NCBI GenBank assembly: GCA_946629405.1 | Contig: CAMOXW010000107.1 | Coordinates: forward strand, 1-28,550 | Length of the DNA stretch: 28,550 bases | Origin: an uncultured Ruminococcus sp. | GTDB lineage: Bacteria; Bacillota_A; Clostridia; Oscillospirales; Ruminococcaceae | Reading direction: 5' to 3' | Shown here: positions 14,008 to 20,633 of the stretch, in pieces | Position numbering within the stretch: position 1 is the stretch's first letter | How the letters are laid out: each line of letters begins with the position of its first letter | Notes under the pieces: model-generated | The model's database searches: none | Told to the model about the DNA's origin: nothing | Seen by the model: the letters and a program-made list of their open reading frames with translations, nothing else | Position numbers and translations under genes: made by a program

Positions 14008-15241
14008 GCTCTCACGCAAGCAGAAGCTCGCTGTGAAATGGTGGGCTATGCCTGAATACCGCAGTATGGATGCTATAATATGCGACGGTGCGGTGAGAAG
14101 CGGCAAGACACTCTCGATGTCCCTCGGCTTCATGTTCTGGGCTTGCAGAAGCTTTGACGGCGGTGCATTTGCACTGTGCGGCAAGACCATAACCTCGCTG
14201 CGAAGAAACGTCATCACTCCGCTTCTGCCTATGCTCAGGGAGTACGGCTTCACCTGCATTGAGAAGGTCAGCGCAAATTACTTCGACGTCACCTTCCTCG
14301 GCAGAACGAACCGCTTCTATATCTTCGGCGGCAAGGACGAGAGCTCTGCCTCACTCATTCAGGGCATGACCCTCTCTGGGGTATTTCTCGACGAGGTCGC
14401 GCTCATGCCGCGTTCCTTCGTCGAGCAGGCTCTTGCGAGGTGCTCTGTCAGCGGCTCGAAGATGTGGTTCAACTGCAACCCCGACACTCCGGCTCACTGG
14501 TTCTACAACGAGTGGATAAAAAAGCCTGAGGAAAAGCACGCACTCTACCTGCACTTCACTATGGACGATAATCCTTCCCTCTCCGACGCGCTCAAAAAGC
14601 GCTACAAAAGGCTGTATACCGGCACTTTCTACGAGAGGTTCGTCCTTGGAAAATGGACTGCCGCCCAGGGCGCGGTCTATCCGATGTTTGACAGGAGCAA
14701 ACACGTTTACAGCGGAGATATCGACTGCGAATGCTACGTCATATCATGCGATTACGGCACGGTCAATCCTTCCTCCTTCGGTCTGTGGGGACTTCACAGC
14801 GGCGTCTGGCATCGCATAAAGGAATACTACTATTCCTCAAAACGTGAGGGAGTCCAGCGGACTGACGAGGAACACTATTCGGCTCTGGAGGAGCTTGCGG
14901 GCGGGAGAAATATCTCCAAGGTCATCGTTGACCCGTCCGCCGCAAGCTTCATCGAGTGTATCCGCAGACACGGGAAATTCAGAGTCGTAAAGGCTGACAA
15001 CGATGTCATCACAGGTATACGCCACGTCAGCAGCGCTCTGCGAAGCAACAAGCTCCGCTTCAATGAATGCTGCCGGGATATAATACGGGAATTTCAGCTT
15101 TATTGCTGGAATGAACGCTCCGGAAGCGACGCTCCGGTCAAGGAAAACGATCACGCTATGGACGACATGAGGTATTTCGTGACAGACATGGTGAATTCGC
15201 AGGGCGGCGCTCAGCTCGTCGCACTTTCAGTGAAAAGGTAA
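13994..15241 (+). CDS. Phage terminase large subunit
   Basis: All motor and nuclease landmarks are present: Walker A in AIICDGAVRSGKTLS, Walker B in GVFLDEVALMP, a coupling motif around MWFNCNPDTPAHWF, and nuclease acidic residues in ISCDYGTVNPSSFGLWG, VIVDPSAASF and NDHAMDDMRYF. It is therefore a complete ATPase plus RNase-H-like nuclease that packages DNA into a procapsid. The start is unclear: a GTG at 14033 has no ribosome site and would cut off LSRKQKLAVKWW, a segment that relatives usually have. AGGAGG at 13979-13984 is nine bases before a CTG at 13994 (415 residues), inside the end of the small-subunit gene; I use that start tentatively. Confidence 0.93.
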   Translation: MRITKLSRKQKLAVKWWAMPEYRSMDAIICDGAVRSGKTLSMSLGFMFWACRSFDGGAFALCGKTITSLRRNVITPLLPMLREYGFTCIEKVSANYFDVTFLGRTNRFYIFGGKDESSASLIQGMTLSGVFLDEVALMPRSFVEQALARCSVSGSKMWFNCNPDTPAHWFYNEWIKKPEEKHALYLHFTMDDNPSLSDALKKRYKRLYTGTFYERFVLGKWTAAQGAVYPMFDRSKHVYSGDIDCECYVISCDYGTVNPSSFGLWGLHSGVWHRIKEYYYSSKREGVQRTDEEHYSALEELAGGRNISKVIVDPSAASFIECIRRHGKFRVVKADNDVITGIRHVSSALRSNKLRFNECCRDIIREFQLYCWNERSGSDAPVKENDHAMDDMRYFVTDMVNSQGGAQLVALSVKR

Positions 15242-15280
15242 TGGACGTACCGCCGTTCAATTCTTTCACAAGGAGGAAAA

Positions 15281-16426
15281 ATGAAGCTATTCAGAAAGAA
15301 AAACGTTCCCCGCGCCGTGAAGCCGGAGCTTGTCTCGGCAATAAGGTGCGGCAGTACGGGACCGGTCCTTCCGGCGGCTGTTGAACCGCTTGAAAAGGAG
15401 CTCTATGACAGGCTGAGAAGTGCTGTCCCGGTCATTGACGCGGCTATCATGAAGATAATCCGTCTCACCGGCGGCTTCAGGGTGATATGCTCCGATGAGG
15501 ATGCTCAGGACGGTCTTGACCACTTTCTCAGGAGCGTTCCCGTGGGGCTGGAAGGAGTTTCTATCGGCTGCTTTGCTGACCGCTTCCTCGACAGCATACT
15601 AACCTACGGCAGCGCTGTGGGCGAGATAGTCAAGGATGCCGAAAACGAACGCATCGCCGGACTCTGGCTCGGAGATGTATCATCTGTCAGGATATCCGCC
15701 GGCATCGACCCGTTCACCCGCAGCTATACCGTCCGCTCAGCCGACGGCACTTCAAGAACTGTCACCCGCCCGGAAAATATCGTCTATGCCTCACTCATAG
15801 GCGGAAAGTCGCTTCTCCGCGGACTTCCGGCACTCAGCAGTATACTCCTGAGGATCTACGAATGTATCGGTCAGAATTACGACCGTGCGGGAAATGTGCG
15901 CTATGCCGTGACCTACAAACCCCCGAGCGGATCTGACGATTTCATCTACTCCCGCGACCGCGCAGAGCAGATAGCCCGCGAATGGGCTGACGGAATGAAC
16001 TCCGCCCGCTGCGGTCAGGTCAAGGACTTCGTTGCCGTCGGTGATGTTGACATCAAGGTCATCGGTGCGGACAATCAGCTTTTTGATACGAACGTTCCGG
16101 TGAGGCAGATCCTCGAGCAGCTCATCGCAAAGCTCTCGATACCGCCGTTCCTTCTCGGACTGAACTGGAGCAGCACCGAGCGTATGTCCTCTCAGCAGGC
16201 CGATATACTCACCTCTGAGCTGGAATACTACAGACGGCTCATAACACCCGTGATATGTGCAGTAGCTGAGGCTTATCTTGCCTCGGCAGGCTCAGACGCC
16301 TCTTGCCGTATCGAGTGGGACAACATCAATCTTCAGGATGAAACGGCTCTTGCCGAATCGCGCCTTAAAAACGCTCAGGCAAGAGAGATCGAAATGCGCC
16401 TTGACGCGCAGAATAACAATTATTAA
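15281..16426 (+). CDS. Phage portal protein
   Basis: AAGGAGG with a short spacer precedes the ATG; the product has 381 residues. It follows the large terminase, as portals usually do. Typical features are AVPVIDAAIMKIIRLTGGFR near the start, YGSAVGEIVKD, RPENIVYASLIGGKSLLRGL, and the clear portal signature AKLSIPPFLLGLNWSSTERM followed by SSQQADILTSELEYYRRLIT. The portal forms the dodecameric ring at one capsid vertex through which DNA enters and to which connectors bind. The reading frame is intact. The leader carries GTACCGCCGTTC (15247-15258), complementary to part of the small-terminase leader. Confidence 0.9.
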   Translation: MKLFRKKNVPRAVKPELVSAIRCGSTGPVLPAAVEPLEKELYDRLRSAVPVIDAAIMKIIRLTGGFRVICSDEDAQDGLDHFLRSVPVGLEGVSIGCFADRFLDSILTYGSAVGEIVKDAENERIAGLWLGDVSSVRISAGIDPFTRSYTVRSADGTSRTVTRPENIVYASLIGGKSLLRGLPALSSILLRIYECIGQNYDRAGNVRYAVTYKPPSGSDDFIYSRDRAEQIAREWADGMNSARCGQVKDFVAVGDVDIKVIGADNQLFDTNVPVRQILEQLIAKLSIPPFLLGLNWSSTERMSSQQADILTSELEYYRRLITPVICAVAEAYLASAGSDASCRIEWDNINLQDETALAESRLKNAQAREIEMRLDAQNNNY

Positions 16427-16442
16427 TTCGGAGGTATATATT

Positions 16443-17414
16443 ATGTATAACGATATCAGACTTGAAAAGGGCTTATATAATCTCAGCGGAAAGTCTTTCA
16501 CCGCTGCTCTTGAGGAGCTTGACCCCTCCTCGGCTTACGCAGGCACTCCCCTCGAAAAGCTCGACGCCTTCGAGCGCCAGCTCAAGCGCTTCAATATCCG
16601 CATCAGCGGTCCCGACTGCGACTGCGTTGAGAAGTTCTTCTCCACCACAGAGACAGCAGTGCTTTTCCCCGAGTTCGTGACACGTTCTATCAGAAAGGGC
16701 TTTAACGAAACTATTCTTGGCTCTATCTGCGCTGCAAAGACAGTTTGCAGCTCCGGTCAGTACCTCGGCTGCGACCTCGATGACAGCGAGACCTATACGA
16801 CAACAGCACAGTCACTTTCTCTCCCCGAGGCTACTGTGACAGAGGGTACGACCGCAGTTACTCTTGCCAAGTATGGCAGACTTATCAGCGCATCCTACGA
16901 GGCTGTCCGCCAGCAGAGACTTGACGTTTTCGGCGTAATGCTCAGAAGCATCGGCGTAAGACTTGCCGCCTCCGTTGTCAAGACTGCTGTTGAAGTTCTT
17001 GCCGATGATGCTTCCGGCGCAGAGACAAAGACTACTACCCTCACCTATGCTGACCTTGCGGCGCTTTACGGCTGCTTCACGGACTTCGACATGACTACGG
17101 TAATTGCATCTCCCGCGAACGCTTCGCTCATCGCTGCTATGGAACAGCTCAAGGACTGTTCCGCTGACGCTCAGGGCAGACTTATCCTCCCCCTCGGCGC
17201 CGAGCTCATCAAGTGTGCTGCTGCCGGGGCTGACAAGATCATCGGTATCGACCGTGACTTCGCGCTTGAGTTCATCACCAGCACCGATCTCGTTATGGAG
17301 ACCGACAAGCTCATTGACCGTCAGCTCGACCAGATCACAGTGTCGATCACCTGCGGTTTCAAGAAGATCACTCCCGGCGCCGTAAAGGTGCTCACTATCA
17401 AGTCAGGCGAATAA
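16443..17414 (+). CDS. Phage major capsid protein (HK97-fold type)
   Basis: GGAGG lies nine bases before the ATG at 16443; upstream extensions would run into the portal gene. The 323-residue product begins MYNDIRLEKGLYNLSGKSFT, has a helical N-terminal arm, then LFPEFVTRSIRKGFNETILG, LPEATVTEGTTAVTLAKYGR, LISASYEAVRQQRLDVFGVM and a C-terminal domain with VIASPANASLIAAMEQL and GFKKITPGAVKVLTI. This layout (P-domain strand 'VTEGTTAVTLAKYGRLI' then the long helix) is that of HK97-type capsid proteins from Clostridia phages. It should build the icosahedral shell. Position after the portal and before the protease supports the call. Confidence 0.82.
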   Translation: MYNDIRLEKGLYNLSGKSFTAALEELDPSSAYAGTPLEKLDAFERQLKRFNIRISGPDCDCVEKFFSTTETAVLFPEFVTRSIRKGFNETILGSICAAKTVCSSGQYLGCDLDDSETYTTTAQSLSLPEATVTEGTTAVTLAKYGRLISASYEAVRQQRLDVFGVMLRSIGVRLAASVVKTAVEVLADDASGAETKTTTLTYADLAALYGCFTDFDMTTVIASPANASLIAAMEQLKDCSADAQGRLILPLGAELIKCAAAGADKIIGIDRDFALEFITSTDLVMETDKLIDRQLDQITVSITCGFKKITPGAVKVLTIKSGE

Positions 17415-17423
17415 CTGAGATGC

Positions 17424-17461
17424 TGCGGCACCGTACAGATATGTGCGGTGCTGCACATATC
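17424..17461 (+). promoter_or_regulatory. Two mutually exclusive hairpins between capsid and protease genes
   Basis: Stem A pairs 17424-17436 with 17443-17455 (13 bp including two G-T pairs, six-base loop AGATAT). Stem B pairs GATATGTGC (17438-17446) with GCACATATC (17453-17461; 9 bp, six-base loop). Both need 17443-17446 and 17453-17455, so only one can form. The switch lies just before the protease ribosome site at 17466-17472. Confidence 0.65.
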
Positions 17462-17477
17462 CCGGAAGGAGGAAACT

Positions 17478-18311
17478 ATGGAAAACGGTACTCTTGACAA
17501 GATAAACAGGTTCACCCGCCGTCCGCTCACGGAGGACGAGGTGTATGTATTCTCCGTTATCCTCTGCGATAACGAAATTGACCGCGACTGCGAACGCTTC
17601 TCTGACGAAGCTCTTGACGAGCTGAGGGAGAAGTTCGTCGGCAGGACCGGGATCTTCGATCACGACCCTTCAACTGCCAACCAGAACGCGCGTATCTTCG
17701 ACACACAGCTCGTCACCGAAGAAAGCCGCCTTACAAAATACGGCAAGCCCTACAAATATCTTAAAGCCGAAGCTTACATGGTCCGCACCGGCGAGAATTC
17801 CGACCTCATCGCCGAGATAGACGGGGGTATAAAGAAGGAGGTCAGCATTTCGTGCAGCGCTGCCAAAAGAATATGCTCCGTCTGCGGCTGTGAAAGGTCA
17901 GCCGGCGGATGCAGCCATATCAAGGGCATGAAGTACGGCGGGGAGCTCTGCCACGATATTCTCGGGGATATCACGGATGCCTATGAATGGAGCTTTGTAG
18001 CTGTTCCGGCACAGGTCGGTGCAGGCGTAACAAAGCGTTTTTCTGAAAGCTGCACGTTGTCCCTGCCTGTCACTTCGGATGCCGGCGCCGCTGATGAGGA
18101 GCTGCGCCGCGATATCAGGAGGCTCACATATTTTGTTGCCGGCACTGACGCGGCAAAGGCTGTAAGCATAACCATCCGCGGCATGGGAACTTCTCAGCTC
18201 ATCTCCCTGAAGAAGTCACTCGAAAAACGCCGGACAAAGGGCGGCGTGACCGTCGAGCTTATGGGCAATACGGAGGGAGAATGCGATAATTCTGGTTTTT
18301 CAATGAAGTGA
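17478..18311 (+). CDS. Phage prohead protease-like protein with Cys-rich insert
   Basis: The ATG at 17478 follows AAGGAGG by five bases; the product has 277 residues. The first two thirds contain three spaced motifs of HK97-type (U35/S78) maturation proteases: GIFDHDPST (His), KKEVSISCSAAK (Ser) and DAYEWSFVAVPAQVGAGVTK (Glu position replaced in the usual 'EvSxVxxPA' context by EWSFVAVPA). Between the second and third lies CSVCGCERSAGGCSHIKG with a further Cys-His (ELCHD), probably a zinc site. The C-terminal part (EELRRDIRRLTYF onwards, GAADE linker) may be a scaffolding-type extension. It would trim the procapsid. It is placed after the capsid gene, whereas most phages put it before. The assignment is by motif, not by search. 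Confidence 0.7.
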   Translation: MENGTLDKINRFTRRPLTEDEVYVFSVILCDNEIDRDCERFSDEALDELREKFVGRTGIFDHDPSTANQNARIFDTQLVTEESRLTKYGKPYKYLKAEAYMVRTGENSDLIAEIDGGIKKEVSISCSAAKRICSVCGCERSAGGCSHIKGMKYGGELCHDILGDITDAYEWSFVAVPAQVGAGVTKRFSESCTLSLPVTSDAGAADEELRRDIRRLTYFVAGTDAAKAVSITIRGMGTSQLISLKKSLEKRRTKGGVTVELMGNTEGECDNSGFSMK

Positions 18312-18319
18312 GGTGGATC

Positions 18320-18685
18320 ATGAATATAGAATCGGTAAAGTCTCTGTTTGAGCTTTTCTCAACGGAACAGGCGGAGGATTACGCTCCGCTCATAAGCCTT
18401 TCAGTCGCGGAGGTGGAAAAGATGCTTCTCCCGGACGCTGACAGCTGCGATGTAAGGCTTGATTTTCTTGCGGCAGCGATAGCTAATTACCGTCTCTGCC
18501 GGATAAGAGCTTCACGCGACAGAACACAGGTGACCTACGCCGGAAAAATGCTCACGGACGGCAAGGACAGTCCGTGCAGCTCAGCGGCTGCGCTCCTTAG
18601 GGATTATATGCAGCTGTGCAGCGGGCTCATTCGTCCGGAAACGTTTATATTTGCCGGATTTTCCGGGAAGGAGGGTATATGCTGA
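18320..18685 (+). CDS. Phage head-tail connector / adaptor-like protein
   Basis: The ATG at 18320 follows GAGGTG by four bases; a GTG at 18308 overlapping the previous stop is the alternative. The 121-residue, mostly helical product reads MNIESVKSLFELFSTEQAED, LISLSVAEVEKMLLPDADSC, LDFLAAAIANYRLCRIRASR, ending SAAALLRDYMQLCSGLI. Length, helical make-up and position after capsid and protease fit a gp6-like adaptor that sits under the portal ring. Assignment rests mainly on position. Confidence 0.6.
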   Translation: MNIESVKSLFELFSTEQAEDYAPLISLSVAEVEKMLLPDADSCDVRLDFLAAAIANYRLCRIRASRDRTQVTYAGKMLTDGKDSPCSSAAALLRDYMQLCSGLIRPETFIFAGFSGKEGIC

Positions 18686-19089
18686 ACAGTATCATCGAAA
18701 GGGTCGCGCGGGAGCTCAGAGCCTTCGGCGCAGAACCGGTCTACAGTGCCTTTGACGCCGTTCCCGCGGACAAAAAGAGCAAGGAAATATACACTATCGT
18801 CGGGGTGGAGGCTTTTGAGAGCAGCGCTCCGGTGTACTCGCCGTATATCGTCTATATCCCCTTCAAGGCGGATATCAGCATAAAGGTCACTGCTCCGCGT
18901 GACTGTCCCATGAGCAGGCTTTACGACTACTACAGCAGCACCGCAGCCATTGCGGTAGGTGAGCTTTCCGGTCTTAGTTGCTCTCTGAAAAGCCTGAACG
19001 TGAAGTTTGACTCAAATATCGGCAGGCTTGTCCTGACAGCCATACTCTCTGCGGGCGGCATAACCCGCATTGAAAGGAGCGATCCATGA
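18679..19089 (+). CDS. Phage neck / tail-completion-like protein
   Basis: GGAGGG precedes the ATG at 18679, which overlaps the end of the adaptor gene by seven bases. The 136-residue product begins MLNSIIERVARELRAFGAEP and contains PYIVYIPFKADISIKVTAPR, DCPMSRLYDYYSSTAAIAVG and KFDSNIGRLVLTAILSAGGI. The N-terminal helix followed by a beta sandwich, and the slot between adaptor and tail genes, fit a tail-terminator or minor neck protein. I cannot name a precise family. Confidence 0.55.
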   Translation: MLNSIIERVARELRAFGAEPVYSAFDAVPADKKSKEIYTIVGVEAFESSAPVYSPYIVYIPFKADISIKVTAPRDCPMSRLYDYYSSTAAIAVGELSGLSCSLKSLNVKFDSNIGRLVLTAILSAGGITRIERSDP

Positions 19090-19475
19090 GCACGACAACG
19101 ATACTCAACCAGCGCAAAGCAATACCTGTGAACATCGGTGATATGCAGCTTTACTGCGAGGAATTCTCAGCCTCCGCCAGCCGTACTGTCTCCGAGGCAG
19201 CCACGGTCACCGGAGATGCCGCTCTGACGGGAACTTTTCCGCGCAGCGCGAAGCTCACCATGAAGGGCAGGGCATTCGACGAGGACGCCCCGCTGAGCTT
19301 TCTGCTCATGCTTAACGATATGCTGCGCTCGCCGCAAACACTGACGGTAGAGTACAGAGGGCTGTTTTTCGGGGACTGCCGCGTTCTTTCCTATTCAGTC
19401 GGCGACAGCGGGGAGAATTATACTGACATTTCCGTTACGCTGTCATCGGCTGATATATATTCAGCAGAGGAGTGA
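19086..19475 (+). CDS. Phage tail protein (tube- or baseplate-like), tentative
   Basis: The ATG overlaps the previous stop by four bases; GAAAGGAG lies upstream. The 129-residue product is rich in Ser, Thr and short beta strands: MQLYCEEFSASASRTVSEAA, TVTGDAALTGTFPRSAKLTM, KGRAFDEDAPLSFLLMLNDM, and VEYRGLFFGDCRVLSYSVGD. The all-beta look, small size and place before a hub-type gene suggest a tail tube or inner baseplate component. No firm family match is claimed. Confidence 0.5.
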   Translation: MSTTTILNQRKAIPVNIGDMQLYCEEFSASASRTVSEAATVTGDAALTGTFPRSAKLTMKGRAFDEDAPLSFLLMLNDMLRSPQTLTVEYRGLFFGDCRVLSYSVGDSGENYTDISVTLSSADIYSAEE

Positions 19476-19479
19476 TAGC

Positions 19480-20415
19480 TTGACGGGAGCTTATCTGAAA
19501 ATAAGGAACACAGACGGTTCAGAGTTCAACGAGCCTGAGCTGCTCAGCTTCAACTTCCGCAAGGACGCCTATACGCCCTACACCACGCTCAGTGCAAGAG
19601 CTGTCACCGCAGAAAGCCTTTTCTCGTCCGCAGCGGAGGTCATGCTCTATGTCGGCGGGATACTCGTCCACCACGGGCTCATAGACAGTCTCACAGCAGA
19701 GACCTCAAGCGGCATCACAGTTACCTCTCTCTCGTCAAGAGGCTTCACCTCACTGCTCTGTCAGAACCAGATTGAGCCCGGACTAAAGCCCGATATTTCG
19801 CTGAATTCCCTCATGGACAGCTACTACGCTCTGCCCTATGTCACCCATGAGAACAACTCTGACGCGAGCAATTATATCTACGTCAAGAACCATTCGACGA
19901 TGTGGGACGGCGTGGCGAATCTATCCTACAAGCTTTTCGGGACTTACCCCTATATACGCGGCACAAACTGCGTCAGGGTAACTCCGGTGAGCCAGCCGGG
20001 AAGCTTTGTCTATACAGCGCCGGAGCTCCTTGTGACAGGCTCGGCGATAAGCAGCAAACGCCTCGCCAGCCATTTTCATATGGCTGACCTGAACGGCAAT
20101 TACGGCACATATGATCTTGCCGACAACGACGTCATCGCGCAGAAGATAATCCGTCACCAGTATTTCGACCTTGATATGCAGTTTCTCCGCACTCCGCCTG
20201 ATGCACTTGACTACCGCGACAAATACTGCGCACGCGGGTGGAAGCGGCTTTTCTGCCGGTATACAGGCTATAACGGGGAGGATCTCTCTGACCTTGTGAC
20301 ATTCGGAAGCGTGACCTTAGAGCGCATCTGTGCGGTCTCCATAACCGGCACAGGCGGCGGTATCACGACAGAGCTGAGTGTATACCGCGACAAATTCCCC
20401 AAAGAATTAACATAG
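19480..20415 (+). CDS. Phage baseplate hub-like (gpD/XkdQ type) protein
   Basis: The start is a TTG at 19480 with GAGGAG seven bases upstream, inside the end of the previous gene region. The 311-residue product has the hub pattern: ELLSFNFRKDAYTPYTTLSA, AAEVMLYVGGILVHHGLIDS, TAETSSGITVTSLSSRGFTS then LLCQNQIEPGL, and a C-terminal beta domain with TFGSVTLERICAVSITGTGG. Late-control-D/XkdQ proteins form the trimeric hub at the tail tip. It is the last gene of the block and is followed at once by a terminator. No tape-measure gene precedes it, which is unusual. Confidence 0.7.
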   Translation: MTGAYLKIRNTDGSEFNEPELLSFNFRKDAYTPYTTLSARAVTAESLFSSAAEVMLYVGGILVHHGLIDSLTAETSSGITVTSLSSRGFTSLLCQNQIEPGLKPDISLNSLMDSYYALPYVTHENNSDASNYIYVKNHSTMWDGVANLSYKLFGTYPYIRGTNCVRVTPVSQPGSFVYTAPELLVTGSAISSKRLASHFHMADLNGNYGTYDLADNDVIAQKIIRHQYFDLDMQFLRTPPDALDYRDKYCARGWKRLFCRYTGYNGEDLSDLVTFGSVTLERICAVSITGTGGGITTELSVYRDKFPKELT

Positions 20416-20422
20416 CTCATGA

Positions 20423-20446
20423 AGCCATAAGGTCCTCCTTATGGCT
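20423..20446 (+). terminator. Intrinsic terminator closing the phage gene block
   Basis: AGCCATAAGG (20423-20432) pairs perfectly with CCTTATGGCT (20437-20446) around TCCT and is followed by TTACTTTGT. It lies a few bases after the hub stop codon. Confidence 0.85.
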
Positions 20447-20499
20447 TTACTTTGTACACCTATGGTGGAAACACTTCCTGCATAAATTGTGGAAAACTC

Positions 20500-20528
20500 T
20501 TGACAGATTAGCAATAATGTGCTAAAAT
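20500..20528 (+). promoter_or_regulatory. Consensus sigma-A promoter of the GH74 gene
   Basis: TTGACA (20500-20505) and TAAAAT (20523-20528) are 17 bp apart. The start would lie near 20535, leaving a leader of about 100 bases. Confidence 0.85.
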
Positions 20529-20549
20529 GTAGTAGTAAAAAGCAAACAA

Positions 20550-20612
20550 GGAGCCCGGCGACCGTAAGGCGCGGTATGTACCGGCTCCGTACCGCAGGAA
20601 GGCGATCCTGCG
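20550..20612 (+). promoter_or_regulatory. Structured, pseudoknot-capable leader of the GH74 gene
   Basis: Three pairings can be seen. X: GGAGCC-(C)-GG (20550-20558) with CCGGCTCC (20581-20588). Y: GCGGTA (20571-20576) with TACCGC (20590-20595), which crosses X as an H-type pseudoknot. Z: CGCAGGA (20593-20599) with TCCTGCG (20606-20612), which excludes part of Y. The ribosome site follows 10 bases later. I cannot match it to a known riboswitch class. Confidence 0.6.
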
Positions 20613-20633
20613 CTGATAATTGGAGGGAAATCT

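Noticed and set aside
16278..16442. Extended capsid start
   Set aside because: It overlaps the portal gene; the ATG at 16443 has a good ribosome site.
20535..20612. c-di-GMP-I (GEMM) riboswitch, suggested by GCAAAC in the GH74 leader
   Set aside because: The second conserved GCAAAGC segment and the GG-UA tetraloop-receptor features are absent, and the stems do not fit the known fold.
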